Assembly (NCBI GenBank): GCA_030156465.1 | Contig: JASGMO010000008.1 | Span: 1-20,819 of the forward strand | Direction of reading: 5' to 3' | Origin: Patescibacteria group bacterium | GTDB lineage: Bacteria; Patescibacteriota; Minisyncoccia; Minisyncoccales; Minisyncoccaceae | DNA length: 20,819 nucleotides | Shown: positions 12,192-20,220 of the stretch, piece by piece | How positions within the stretch are numbered: the stretch's first letter is position 1 | Layout of the letters: the number at the start of each line of letters is the position of its first letter | Position numbers and translations under genes: made by a program | Notes under the pieces: generated by a model | Told to the model about the DNA's origin: nothing | Databases searched by the model: none | The model's input: the letters and a program-made list of their open reading frames with translations, nothing else

Positions 12192-13889
12192 ATGAAGATT
12201 AAAGATTTAAGAATAAATCTTATTGTCGTTTTTGTTTTTATCATAGGTGGCCTATTTTTATGCCGTCTTTTTGTTCTTCAAATAGAACAAGGTAATTTTT
12301 ATAAAGCAATTGCTCAAGGACAACAAGTTCAATTGTCAGAAATAGAAGGGAAAAGGGGATATGTCTATTTTAGTAATGGTGAAATATTAGCAATGAATAA
12401 AGACGAACCATACCTTTTCATTTCTCCAGCAGAAATTGAAGATAACAAAAAAGCCATAGAAGAAATATTGAAAATAATAGATGTGGAAGAATCATTCCTG
12501 CTTTCTCTCTTAGAAGATGAAAATAGTTTTTACAAAATCGTAAAAAAAGAAATTGGGAAAGAAAAGGCAGACAAAATTAAATCATTAAAATTAAAAGGGC
12601 TATACATCGGCAACGACACAAAAAGATATTATCCTGCTGAAAAAACTGGCTCCCAAATTATTGGTTTTGTTAATCAAGACAAAATAGGTCAATATGGAAT
12701 AGAAGAATATTATAATGAAACAATAAAAGGGTTGTCATCGCTAGAAAAGAGTGAAAGAAACCCTTTTAGTTTCTCATTTAAAGGAACGAATAACGATGCC
12801 CTTGATGGAGATAACCTAACGCTAACTATTGATTACAATATTCAGTTTGTCGCCGAAGAATTACTTGAAGATGGTATAGAAGAGTATGATGCCGAAGGTG
12901 GGAATATAATTGTTATGAATCCTAATACTGGGGCTATTATTGCAATGGCCCAACAACCAAATTTCGATCCTAATAATTATGGAAATAGTGATGGTAAATA
13001 TTTTAAAAATACTTCCATTCAAGAAATATTTGAACCAGGGTCAATTTTTAAACCAATCACAATGGCAATGGCAATTAATGATGGCGCTGTTACGGCAGAA
13101 ACAAAATATACTGATAATCTAGGTTATGTTCAATATCCAACTAATAGGGTTTCAAATTATTCAAACAAGGCGTGGGGAGAAGCAACGATGACAAAAGTCC
13201 TTGAAAGATCAATCAATACTGGTGTTATCTTTGCGGAGAAAGAATTAGGCCATAAATCTTTTTATAACTATTTAGAAAAATTTGGTATTTTTGAAAAAAC
13301 TGGAATTGATTTATCTGGAGAAGTTGTTTCAGCTAACAATGAAATCAAGAATGCTTTAAAGAGCAATGTTGACATTAGTTTTGGAACCGCATCTTTTGGA
13401 CAAGGCATAGCAATGACACCTCTTCAAATGATTAATTCTTTCTCTGCAGTTATTAACGGCGGAACATTATATAAACCATATGTTGTTAAAAAAATTAATA
13501 ATCAAGTAATTGAACCAGAAGCAATAAGAGAAAATATTATCTCTAAAGAAGCAAGCACAGAACTTAAAAAAATGTTAATCAGCGTAGTTGAGAATGGTTT
13601 TGGACACTTGGCAAAAATTGATGGTTATTGGATTGGTGGAAAAACAGGAACATCTCAAATACCATATTCATCTATTGGTATAAATAAGGCGGGTTATTCT
13701 GAACAAACATGGCAAACATTTATGGGCTTTGCTCCAGCACTAGATCCTCAATTCATCATCCTTGTTAAATTAAATAATTCTAAGAAAATTAAAACATCAG
13801 AATATTCAGCTGTGCCAATATTTAACAAATTAGCAAATTATATACTTGATTATTGGCAGATACCCCCTGATTATTTAGACAAAAAATAA
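12192..13889 (+). CDS. ftsI: Division-specific penicillin-binding protein (FtsI / PBP2-like transpeptidase)
   Basis: 565 residues, typical for class B PBPs. It has a short cytoplasmic start, one signal-anchor helix (about 10-30), a dimerisation/pedestal domain (about 45-200) and a transpeptidase domain. Catalytic motifs: SIFK with nucleophile S284 (after EPG), SIN at 340-342, and KTGTS at 484-488. It crosslinks septal peptidoglycan on the outer face of the membrane. No PASTA domain is present, unlike SpoVD/PBP2x relatives. It ends the cluster here; mraY, murD-G and ftsW do not follow. Confidence 0.94.
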   Translation: MKIKDLRINLIVVFVFIIGGLFLCRLFVLQIEQGNFYKAIAQGQQVQLSEIEGKRGYVYFSNGEILAMNKDEPYLFISPAEIEDNKKAIEEILKIIDVEESFLLSLLEDENSFYKIVKKEIGKEKADKIKSLKLKGLYIGNDTKRYYPAEKTGSQIIGFVNQDKIGQYGIEEYYNETIKGLSSLEKSERNPFSFSFKGTNNDALDGDNLTLTIDYNIQFVAEELLEDGIEEYDAEGGNIIVMNPNTGAIIAMAQQPNFDPNNYGNSDGKYFKNTSIQEIFEPGSIFKPITMAMAINDGAVTAETKYTDNLGYVQYPTNRVSNYSNKAWGEATMTKVLERSINTGVIFAEKELGHKSFYNYLEKFGIFEKTGIDLSGEVVSANNEIKNALKSNVDISFGTASFGQGIAMTPLQMINSFSAVINGGTLYKPYVVKKINNQVIEPEAIRENIISKEASTELKKMLISVVENGFGHLAKIDGYWIGGKTGTSQIPYSSIGINKAGYSEQTWQTFMGFAPALDPQFIILVKLNNSKKIKTSEYSAVPIFNKLANYILDYWQIPPDYLDKK

Positions 13890-13904
13890 TTAATATGCTA
13901 TTTT
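13876..13904 (+). promoter_or_regulatory. Probable tRNA promoter
   Basis: TAGACA (13876-13881), 17-nt spacer, TATTTT (13899-13904), start near 13911, just before tRNA-Glu. The -35 lies within the last codons of ftsI. Confidence 0.4.
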
Positions 13905-13917
13905 TACTATTATTATA

Positions 13918-13989
13918 GGTCCCATCGTCTAGGGGTTAGGACACTAGATTCTCAATCTAGTAACACCGGTTCGAATCCGGTTGGGATCA
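13918..13989 (+). tRNA. tRNA-Glu (anticodon CTC)
   Basis: A full cloverleaf can be drawn: acceptor GGTCCCA (13918-13924) with TGGGATC (13982-13988, one G-T pair), D stem GTC/GAC, anticodon stem CTAGA/TCTAG with loop TTCTCAA (13949-13955) giving anticodon CTC at 13951-13953, T stem ACCGG/CCGGT with loop TTCGAAT (13970-13976), and discriminator A at 13989. The CCA end is not encoded. It reads GAG codons. Confidence 0.95.
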
Positions 13990-13990
13990 C

Positions 13991-14950
13991 ATGGAATTAA
14001 TTAATTATATTTTAATTTTTCTATTATCGTTCGCTGCTTTTTATTATTCAGGCGAAATAATTGTTCAAAGCTTTAACAAGATTGCTAAGTTTTTAGGATG
14101 GAAGGAGTTTGTTGTATCTTTTCTTTTAATGGCTTTTATTGGCTCATTACCTAATCTTTTCGTTGGAATATCTTCAGCTATGCACAACGTCCCAGAACTA
14201 TCTTTAGGTGAAGTAATCGGGGGAAGCGTTATTGATTTAACTCTTGCAATCGCTTTAGCGACATTATTTTCCAAAAAAAATATACCAGCAAAAAGCAAAA
14301 CCATTAATAGTTCCCTGATTTTTACATCAATTGCCGCAGTTTTACCAATACTCTTGATCTGGGATAACATTCTCTCAAGGGTAGACGGAATAATTCTTAT
14401 TTCTTTTTTTGTTTTCTATATTCTTTGGTTATTTTCTAAGAAAGATAGATTTACTAAGGTTTGTGAAGATGAACAACCAATACAGGAAAGTTTTCAAAAA
14501 TCATTTAAGGGTATAATAAAGATTGTGCTTTGTTTAATTACTTTTGCTGTTGCTTCTGATATGATAGTACGATCAGGGTTATTTTTTGCAGAATCATTTG
14601 ATATTCCTATTATGATTATTGGATTATTTGTTATTGCTTTGGGAAATTGCACCCCAGAAATATTCTTTGCAATAAGCACTGCTAGAAAAGATCTTGGATG
14701 GATGATACTAGGAGCATTAATGGGAGCAGTAACTTCTCAATCTACACTAGTAATTGGTACAGTGGCTATTCTTAATCCAATAGTCATTACAAGCCTTTCA
14801 CCATTTTTAATAGCAAGGATATTCTTATTTATAGCAATATTCTTCTTCTTTATCTTTGTTAAAACAGACCATTGTATTAGTAGAAGAGAAGCTGTCTTTT
14901 TATTGTTCATTTATATATCATTTATTATAGCTGAAATGTTATTTGGTTGA
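13991..14950 (+). CDS. Cation/Ca2+ exchanger family membrane protein with altered alpha-repeats
   Basis: 319 residues with about ten transmembrane segments in two homologous halves, the CaCA (Na+/Ca2+ exchanger) architecture. The second alpha-repeat keeps the key acid in ALGNCTPEIFFAIS (E223). In the first repeat the matching site reads AFIGSLPNLFVGIS, with Asn55 where exchangers have Glu, and the GSN motifs are also altered (GGSV, GALMGAV). Ion specificity is therefore uncertain. The ATG lies one base after the tRNA-Glu discriminator base with no room for an SD, so it is probably co-transcribed with the tRNA. Confidence 0.82.
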   Translation: MELINYILIFLLSFAAFYYSGEIIVQSFNKIAKFLGWKEFVVSFLLMAFIGSLPNLFVGISSAMHNVPELSLGEVIGGSVIDLTLAIALATLFSKKNIPAKSKTINSSLIFTSIAAVLPILLIWDNILSRVDGIILISFFVFYILWLFSKKDRFTKVCEDEQPIQESFQKSFKGIIKIVLCLITFAVASDMIVRSGLFFAESFDIPIMIIGLFVIALGNCTPEIFFAISTARKDLGWMILGALMGAVTSQSTLVIGTVAILNPIVITSLSPFLIARIFLFIAIFFFFIFVKTDHCISRREAVFLLFIYISFIIAEMLFG

Positions 14951-14959
14951 TAAAATAAT

Positions 14960-14988
14960 TTGACTTTTATTCTCTAAATTGATATAAG
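14960..14988 (+). promoter_or_regulatory. Promoter for rplU
   Basis: TTGACT (14960-14965), 17-nt spacer, TATAAG (14983-14988), start near 14995, leader about 21 nt with no SD. Confidence 0.6.
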
Positions 14989-15015
14989 AAACAAGTATTA
15001 AATTAATAAAACTAT

Positions 15016-15327
15016 ATGTTAGCAGTAATAAAAACGGGAGGGAAGCAATACAAAGTTTCTCCAAATGACAAAATCAAAATAGAAAAATTAGACCAAGAAG
15101 AGGGTAGCGAAGTTGTGTTTGAAGAAGTTCTTTTACTTGATAATGAAAAAGAATTACTAATCGGAACACCTAGAGTTGAGGGTGCAAAAGTAGTTGCTAA
15201 AATAATTAAGCAAGCTAGACATCCAAAGGTAATGACTTACAAGTTTAAACCAAAGAAAAGATACAAGCTTAAGCAAGGACATAAGCAATATTATACAGAA
15301 GTTCAAATAACTGAAATCAAAAACTAA
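15016..15327 (+). CDS. rplU: 50S ribosomal protein L21
   Basis: 103 residues, the standard length. It starts MLAVIKTGGKQYKVSPNDKI, the L21 signature, and carries the C-terminal basic segment YKFKPKKRYKLKQGHKQYYT that binds 23S rRNA. It has its own promoter. The usual partner rpmA (L27) does not follow; dnaB converges instead and the two genes overlap by 11 nt at their 3' ends. Confidence 0.96.
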   Translation: MLAVIKTGGKQYKVSPNDKIKIEKLDQEEGSEVVFEEVLLLDNEKELLIGTPRVEGAKVVAKIIKQARHPKVMTYKFKPKKRYKLKQGHKQYYTEVQITEIKN

Positions 15328-16693
15328 TATCTCCTTCATTAAACTCACGACCTGTTTCCATATTTCGGAAGCAGGCTCTTTGTTTATCAAAGACAAGCTC
15401 TACTTTTCCGATAGGACCATTCCTGTGTTTTGCGATAATAATATCAGCCATTCCTTTTCTAGGAGTTTCTTCTTGATAAACATCTTCTCTATAAATAAAC
15501 AATACAACATCTGCATCTTGTTCAATTGCTCCACTCTCACGCAAGTCAGACAATCGTGGTATTTTAGGAGTTCTTTGTTCAACTGCTCTAGATAGTTGAG
15601 ATAATGCTAATACAGGAACATTTAATTCTCTTGCAAGGCCCTTCAATTGTCTTGATATCTCAGTAATTTGTTGGACACTACTCATTATCTTATTATTTGG
15701 TTCAATTAATTGTAAATAGTCAACAATAATTAATCCAAGGCCATGGCTTGCTTGTAATCTCCTTGCCATTGCTCTCATTTGTAAAACACTGCAACTTGAA
15801 GCGTCATCAATAAAGATTGGCGCTTCTGATAAAACTCCTAAGGCGTGCTGAATGCAAACAAAATCATTATCCTCTCCTTCAGAAGAAAGCATTCCTTGCC
15901 TAATCTTCCAAGAATCAATATTTGATTCAGAACTAATCAATCTATCAATTAATTGATCTTTTGACATTTCTAAAGAGAAAATACCAACGGGTAGTTTTTC
16001 ATTAAGAGCAACATTTTTCGCAATGTCTAGTGCTAAGCTTGATTTACCCATAGATGGCCTAGCTGCTAAAACAACTAAATCGGATCTTTGCAATCCCGAT
16101 AAAACAGAGTCAAGCCCCTTAAAGCCAGTAGCAACACCTCTTGTTGCACCTTTTTGCTTAGACATTCTATCAATCCTTTCAAATGCTTCCTCAAGATATG
16201 GTTTAATTGGTAAAAATGATTGAGTTAGATTTTTTTGAGTAATACCAAATATCCTTCTTTCTGCTGCGTCAAGTAAATCATCTGAATCCTCATCTTCTTT
16301 ATATCCCATTAATCCAATTTCTGATCCCGCTTCAATTAAATCCCTCAAAACTCTTTTCTTTTTTACAATTTTAGCATAAGTCAAAACATGACTTGCCGTG
16401 GGTACAATATTTATCAACTCTGTCAAATAAGCCGTCCCTCCAAGATTATCAAGATGATTTCTTTCTTTTAGTTTAGAAGCAACAGAAATTAAATCAACGG
16501 GCTCTCCAGAAGCAAAAAGATCTTCAATTGCTTGGTAGAGATACTGATGATTTCTTTTGTAAAAATCTTCAGCACGAATAATGTCGGCAACTTTAGTAAT
16601 GGCCTCTCTTTCAAGCATTAAAGAACCAAGCAAACTCTTCTCTGCTTCAATGTCTTGTGGGGGCACTTTTATATTTGATATTTTCTCATCCAT
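15317..16693 (-). CDS. dnaB: Replicative DNA helicase DnaB
   Basis: 458 residues from ATG 16693. The N-terminal domain (about 10-110, PPQDIEAEKSLLGSLMLERE) mediates hexamer assembly and primase contact. The RecA-like domain has Walker A ARPSMGKSS (211-219), FSLEMSKDQL (239-248), Walker B LIIVDYLQLI (321-330), LSQLSRAVEQR (364-374) and DLRESGAIEQDADVVLFIYR (383-402). It unwinds DNA ahead of the fork. No intein is present. The start is set by a promoter whose -10 ends 7 nt before this ATG; the longer frame to 16729 would run through the promoter. No loader gene is adjacent. Confidence 0.96.
   Translation of the reverse strand: MDEKISNIKVPPQDIEAEKSLLGSLMLEREAITKVADIIRAEDFYKRNHQYLYQAIEDLFASGEPVDLISVASKLKERNHLDNLGGTAYLTELINIVPTASHVLTYAKIVKKKRVLRDLIEAGSEIGLMGYKEDEDSDDLLDAAERRIFGITQKNLTQSFLPIKPYLEEAFERIDRMSKQKGATRGVATGFKGLDSVLSGLQRSDLVVLAARPSMGKSSLALDIAKNVALNEKLPVGIFSLEMSKDQLIDRLISSESNIDSWKIRQGMLSSEGEDNDFVCIQHALGVLSEAPIFIDDASSCSVLQMRAMARRLQASHGLGLIIVDYLQLIEPNNKIMSSVQQITEISRQLKGLARELNVPVLALSQLSRAVEQRTPKIPRLSDLRESGAIEQDADVVLFIYREDVYQEETPRKGMADIIIAKHRNGPIGKVELVFDKQRACFRNMETGREFNEGDISF
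15351..15375 (+). terminator. Possible rplU terminator inside the dnaB coding region
   Basis: CCTGTTTCC (15351-15359) pairs with GGAAGCAGG (15367-15375) with one G-T pair, followed by the T-rich CTCTTTGTTTATC. It lies 24 nt after the rplU stop but within the last codons of dnaB, so part of the match may reflect coding constraint. Confidence 0.4.
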
Positions 16694-16703
16694 TGTATAT
16701 AAT
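16675..16703 (+). promoter_or_regulatory. Promoter of the glycosyltransferase, overlapping the dnaB promoter
   Basis: TTGATA (16675-16680), 17-nt spacer, TATAAT (16698-16703), start near 16710, leader about 27 nt. Its -35 lies inside the dnaB coding sequence and its -10 shares bases with the dnaB -10 on the other strand. Confidence 0.6.
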
Positions 16704-16729
16704 GTAGCAAATAAAGAAATCAAGGTCAA
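16701..16729 (-). promoter_or_regulatory. Promoter giving a leaderless dnaB mRNA
   Basis: TTGACC (16729-16724), 17-nt spacer, TACATT (16706-16701) on the minus strand, ending 7 nt before the dnaB ATG at 16693. Confidence 0.6.
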
Positions 16730-16736
16730 TCATAAT

Positions 16737-17837
16737 ATGAAAGTTGGATTTATATCATTTCACTCCTTTGCTAATCCCGGAGGGGTTAAAAATCACATTT
16801 TAGGCCTCTCTAAAGAATTTGAAAAAAGAGGTATTGAAACTAAAATCATCGTTCCTAGAAGGAAATTGTGGGAAAAATATGACAAAAATGTCATTCTTTT
16901 GGGAACTTCAATTCCAATTAATGTTATCGGAACTCAAGGTGATCTTGTTTTTAATTTAAATCCTATAGCGATTAAAAAATTGCTAAAGAAAGAACAATTT
17001 GATGTTTTGCATTTTCATAATTTCATCGCACCAAGCGCTGTTCAGATATTAGAAAAATCAGATAGTTTAAATGTCATTACTTCTCATGCCAATATTGAAG
17101 CAGCACCTTTGATTAAAAAAATGATTGGTGGTTTTAATAGAATAATAAACAAAAAGGTGTCTGGAATTATCGGTGTTGCTCCTTTTAATCTCGATCTATT
17201 TAACAAGTTTGAAGGTCATAAAGAAGTTATTCCTAATGGAGTTGATTTACTAGATTTTAATCCTTCAATTAAGAAATTAAATAAGTTTGATAAAGAAAAA
17301 ATAAACATCCTATTTCTAGGAAGAATAGAAGAAAGAAAGGGTTTAATTTATCTTCTAAAAGCATATAAGATATTAAAGAAAAAACATAATAATATCAGAT
17401 TAATCATTGTTGGTGAGGGCCCATTAAAAAACGAGTGCCAGGAATATGTTCAAGCAAGCAAACTAGAAGATGTTTTCTGGGAGGGAAAGCAAACAGGAAA
17501 AATAGTTGCTCAATATTATTCAACTTGTGATATTTATTGCAGTCCTGCAATATTTGGAGAAAGCTTCGGAATTGTTTTATTAGAAGCAATGGCTTGTAAA
17601 AAACCAGTAGTTGCTTTTGCAAATGCAGGATACAAGGAATTATTAAAGGAAACAAGAGGTGAAGAATTTTTGGCAACACCAAGAGATGAAATTGAACTTT
17701 CTTCAAAATTAGAAAAATTAATTGTTGATGAAAAATTAAGAAAAGAAATGGGGGAGTGGGGATTAAAAGAAGCTGAGAAATACTCTTGGGATAAAGTAGC
17801 TGACCGTGTTCTTAGTTTTTATAAGAAGTGTTCTTAA
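16737..17837 (+). CDS. GT4-family glycosyltransferase (PimA-like)
   Basis: 366 residues from ATG 16737; the frame is open further upstream but that part is antisense to dnaB. Two Rossmann domains (GT-B fold): the N-terminal acceptor domain starts MKVGFISFHSFANPGGVKNH with the glycine loop. The hinge carries VIPNGVD, then FLGRIEERKGL (about residue 195-205) for the nucleotide-sugar phosphates and the E-x7-E motif ESFGIVLLEAMA near 280. It transfers a sugar from a nucleotide donor, probably to a lipid or polysaccharide on the inner membrane face. Donor and acceptor are not predictable. Its 3' end overlaps cysS by 26 nt. Confidence 0.9.
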   Translation: MKVGFISFHSFANPGGVKNHILGLSKEFEKRGIETKIIVPRRKLWEKYDKNVILLGTSIPINVIGTQGDLVFNLNPIAIKKLLKKEQFDVLHFHNFIAPSAVQILEKSDSLNVITSHANIEAAPLIKKMIGGFNRIINKKVSGIIGVAPFNLDLFNKFEGHKEVIPNGVDLLDFNPSIKKLNKFDKEKINILFLGRIEERKGLIYLLKAYKILKKKHNNIRLIIVGEGPLKNECQEYVQASKLEDVFWEGKQTGKIVAQYYSTCDIYCSPAIFGESFGIVLLEAMACKKPVVAFANAGYKELLKETRGEEFLATPRDEIELSSKLEKLIVDEKLRKEMGEWGLKEAEKYSWDKVADRVLSFYKKCS

Positions 17838-19278
17838 TGATTGTCTTTTTCCCAGAATCCTCAACTTGCCAACCAATGCTTTCAAGCTTGTCTCTAATTT
17901 CGTCTGATTTTTCCCAATCCTTATTATTCCTACACTCTTCTCTCTGATTAATTAAAGTCCTCACTTCTTCAGGAAGAGAATCAATGTTGCTTGTCCAAAA
18001 AGGAACATCATCTCTAAATGTTTTAATTATGTAGTTTGAGTTTGATATATTATCATCTGATTTAATTGAAGATATTTTTAATCCAAATATTTTATCAAAT
18101 TCAATTAATAATTCATGCTTTTCATAGTCAGACAAATCTTTATCTTTTAATATATCCCAAGTCATAGCTAGCGCAGAAGGAATATTTAAATCATCGCTAA
18201 CATATTCCTTAAATTGATTCTTGTATCCTTTGTATTTATCTGATAGCTCTGTTTTTTCACTATTAAACAACTCAAAGGCCTTTTCATATAGCTTGTTTAA
18301 ACTTGTTTCAGCAAATTCAATACTTTCATCACTGAAAGATAATTTTGATCTATAATGAGTGTTTAGGCATAGGTATCTGTAAGATAAGGGGTTAATTCCT
18401 TTTTGTTTTAGTGTTTGAAGAGTGATAATTGTTCCAGATGACTTGCTCATTTTAGAATCCTTTAAATTAAGAAATTCTCCATGTAGCCAGTAATTAGCTA
18501 ATGGTTTACCATATGCAGCCTCTGCTTGAGCAATTTCATTGGTGTGATGAATAAAAACATGGTCTATTCCTCCGCAGTGAATATCAAAAGGGATGCCTAA
18601 TTCGCCGATACTCATCACCACACATTCAGTATGCCAACCAGGAAAACCGACTCCCCATGGTGAATCCCATTCCATTTGTCTTTTCTCATTTTTAGGACTA
18701 AACTTCCACAAAGCAAAGTCAGTTTGATTTCTTTTTTCTTTAACTTCTTCAATCCTTCCTTTCATTTCACTCCTTTCACTTTCCCCCCAAAGTCGCCCAT
18801 ACTTCTCTAGCTTAGATGTGTCAAAATATACTCCATCGGATATGGTATATGTAAATCCTTTCTCTTCTAATGTCTTAATTAGATCTATCTGTGCTTCAAT
18901 TGTATCAGTTGCTTTAATCCACTTAGTTGGCTCAATTATATTCAACAACTTTATATCCTCTTTAAAAAAGTCGGTATAGAATTGTGCAATATCCCAAACA
19001 CTCTTCCTTTCTTTCTTAGCTCCCTTTTCTAATTTATCTTCTCCTGAATCAGAATCAGAAGTTAAGTGGCCAACATCTGTAATATTCATTACATGTTTAA
19101 CTTTGTATCCATTATATTCCAAAGTTCTTTTTAATAAATCTTGAAAAATATATGTTCTTAAGTTACCAATATGTGCAAACCAATAAACTGTTGGTCCACA
19201 ACCATACATACCAACATTATCTTTATTGATTGGCTTAAATTCTTCTTTTGTTTTTGTTAAACTATTGTATAATTTCAT
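17812..19278 (-). CDS. cysS: Cysteinyl-tRNA synthetase
   Basis: 488 residues, close to the class average. It charges tRNA-Cys in an ATP-dependent reaction. HIGN at 36-39 (the class I HIGH motif as usually seen in CysRS) follows MYGCGPTVYW, and KMSKS is at 276-280. The zinc site is complete: C27, C219 (GWHTEC), H244 or H245 and E248 (HHTNE). C-terminal helical and anticodon-binding parts are present. It begins 4 nt after the cysK stop, so the two form an operon, here placed downstream of a cysteine-codon attenuator (20269-20164). Its stop overlaps the converging glycosyltransferase. Confidence 0.97.
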   Translation of the reverse strand: MKLYNSLTKTKEEFKPINKDNVGMYGCGPTVYWFAHIGNLRTYIFQDLLKRTLEYNGYKVKHVMNITDVGHLTSDSDSGEDKLEKGAKKERKSVWDIAQFYTDFFKEDIKLLNIIEPTKWIKATDTIEAQIDLIKTLEEKGFTYTISDGVYFDTSKLEKYGRLWGESERSEMKGRIEEVKEKRNQTDFALWKFSPKNEKRQMEWDSPWGVGFPGWHTECVVMSIGELGIPFDIHCGGIDHVFIHHTNEIAQAEAAYGKPLANYWLHGEFLNLKDSKMSKSSGTIITLQTLKQKGINPLSYRYLCLNTHYRSKLSFSDESIEFAETSLNKLYEKAFELFNSEKTELSDKYKGYKNQFKEYVSDDLNIPSALAMTWDILKDKDLSDYEKHELLIEFDKIFGLKISSIKSDDNISNSNYIIKTFRDDVPFWTSNIDSLPEEVRTLINQREECRNNKDWEKSDEIRDKLESIGWQVEDSGKKTIIKNTSYKN

Positions 19279-19282
19279 ATTT

Positions 19283-20140
19283 TTATATATATCTTTCTCC
19301 TCTGTCAGGAAAAATAGTTATTATATTAACTCCTTCATTATTCTTGCATATTTCTCTACAAATATACATAGCTGCGCCCGAACTGGGTCCAACCAATATT
19401 CCTTTTTTTGCCAAATCATCTTTAGTTTCAATGGCTTTGCTTTCTTCTAGATCGTAAATTTCATCAATCAGATCAACATCCATAATGGGAGGAACAAAAC
19501 CATCCTTAATAGATCTTAAGCCCTCTATTGTTTGATTTTGAACTGGCTGAACTCCGATAATTTTAATTGCAGGGAACTTCTCTTTTAGTTTTTTGCCTAT
19601 GCCCGTAATTGTTCCGCCTGTACCCATTCCAGCAATGAAATAATCTAATTGCTTGCCCTCTAACTGGTTAATAATTTCCTCAGCAGTATTTTCGTAATGA
19701 GTGTATGGATTATTCATATTCTCATATTGATTTAGAAAATGTATTCCTGCACCATTTTTAGCCATGTCTCTTGCGTCTTCAATGGCAAACTTCTTATATC
19801 TTAAATTCTCAACTAAAATGGCCTCTCCTCCAAATGCTCTAATCATCTTTATCTTCTCAATGCTTGTTGTTTCCGGCATTATCACCTTTACATTGTATCC
19901 AAGCATCGCTCCCACCATTGAAAGACCAATGCCAGTATTTCCACTAGTTGGTTCAATTAATGTGTCGCCCTTTTTAATTGTTCCATCTTTTTCAGCGCTT
20001 CTTATCATATTAAGAGCAATTCTATCTTTAATTGAGCCACCAGGATTAAAGCCCTCCATTTTTGCAAAGATGCTAGAATTATTTTCTTCCTCTACTTTAA
20101 CTAGGGGAGTGTTGCCGATATGTTCTAAAATTGTTTTCAT
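19283..20140 (-). CDS. cysK: Cysteine synthase (O-acetylserine sulfhydrylase family)
   Basis: 285 residues, slightly shorter than the usual 300-320, with the C-terminal extension after FPDRGERY trimmed. A PLP-dependent fold type II enzyme: PLP lysine K38 in NPGGSIKDR, substrate loop TSGNTG (65-70), phosphate-binding GTGGT (173-177) and the SSGA block (253-256) contacting the pyridine ring. It makes cysteine from an activated serine and sulfide; O-acetylserine versus O-phosphoserine use cannot be told apart. No serine acetyltransferase is nearby. It is the first structural gene after the attenuator. A cystathionine beta-synthase role is less likely without a CBS or haem domain. Confidence 0.93.
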   Translation of the reverse strand: MKTILEHIGNTPLVKVEEENNSSIFAKMEGFNPGGSIKDRIALNMIRSAEKDGTIKKGDTLIEPTSGNTGIGLSMVGAMLGYNVKVIMPETTSIEKIKMIRAFGGEAILVENLRYKKFAIEDARDMAKNGAGIHFLNQYENMNNPYTHYENTAEEIINQLEGKQLDYFIAGMGTGGTITGIGKKLKEKFPAIKIIGVQPVQNQTIEGLRSIKDGFVPPIMDVDLIDEIYDLEESKAIETKDDLAKKGILVGPSSGAAMYICREICKNNEGVNIITIFPDRGERYI

Positions 20141-20156
20141 ATATTATTAATTATTA

Positions 20157-20185
20157 ATAAAAAAATCTCTTATAACTAAGAGATT
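20157..20185 (-). terminator. Attenuator terminator (segments 3:4) in the cysK leader
   Basis: On the minus strand AATCTCTT (20185-20178) pairs perfectly with AAGAGATT (20171-20164) around loop AGTTAT, followed by a U-run that makes seven consecutive T counting the stem end. It stands about 20 nt before the cysK ATG, where it can only act as a regulated stop. Confidence 0.85.
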
Positions 20186-20220
20186 GAAATATATTACACG
20201 AAAAAAACCAACCTCTTAGT
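20175..20220 (-). promoter_or_regulatory. Attenuator antiterminator (segments 2:3) in the cysK leader
   Basis: ACTAAGAG (20220-20213), which includes the TAA stop of the leader peptide, is the exact complement of CTCTTAGT (20182-20175). This 8-bp pairing uses up the 5' arm of the terminator hairpin, so the two are mutually exclusive. Segment 2 can instead be held by upstream sequence: CCTC (20230-20227) with GAGG (20215-20212), enclosed by AACCAA (20255-20250) with TTGGTT (20211-20206), followed by another T-run. A ribosome at the leader stop codon would cover segment 2; one stalled at the cysteine codons would disrupt only the upstream pairing. Confidence 0.82.

Noticed and set aside
16581..16736. 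Upstream extension of the glycosyltransferase
   Set aside because: The extra codons are antisense to dnaB and run through both promoters. The protein family begins at MKVGFISF.
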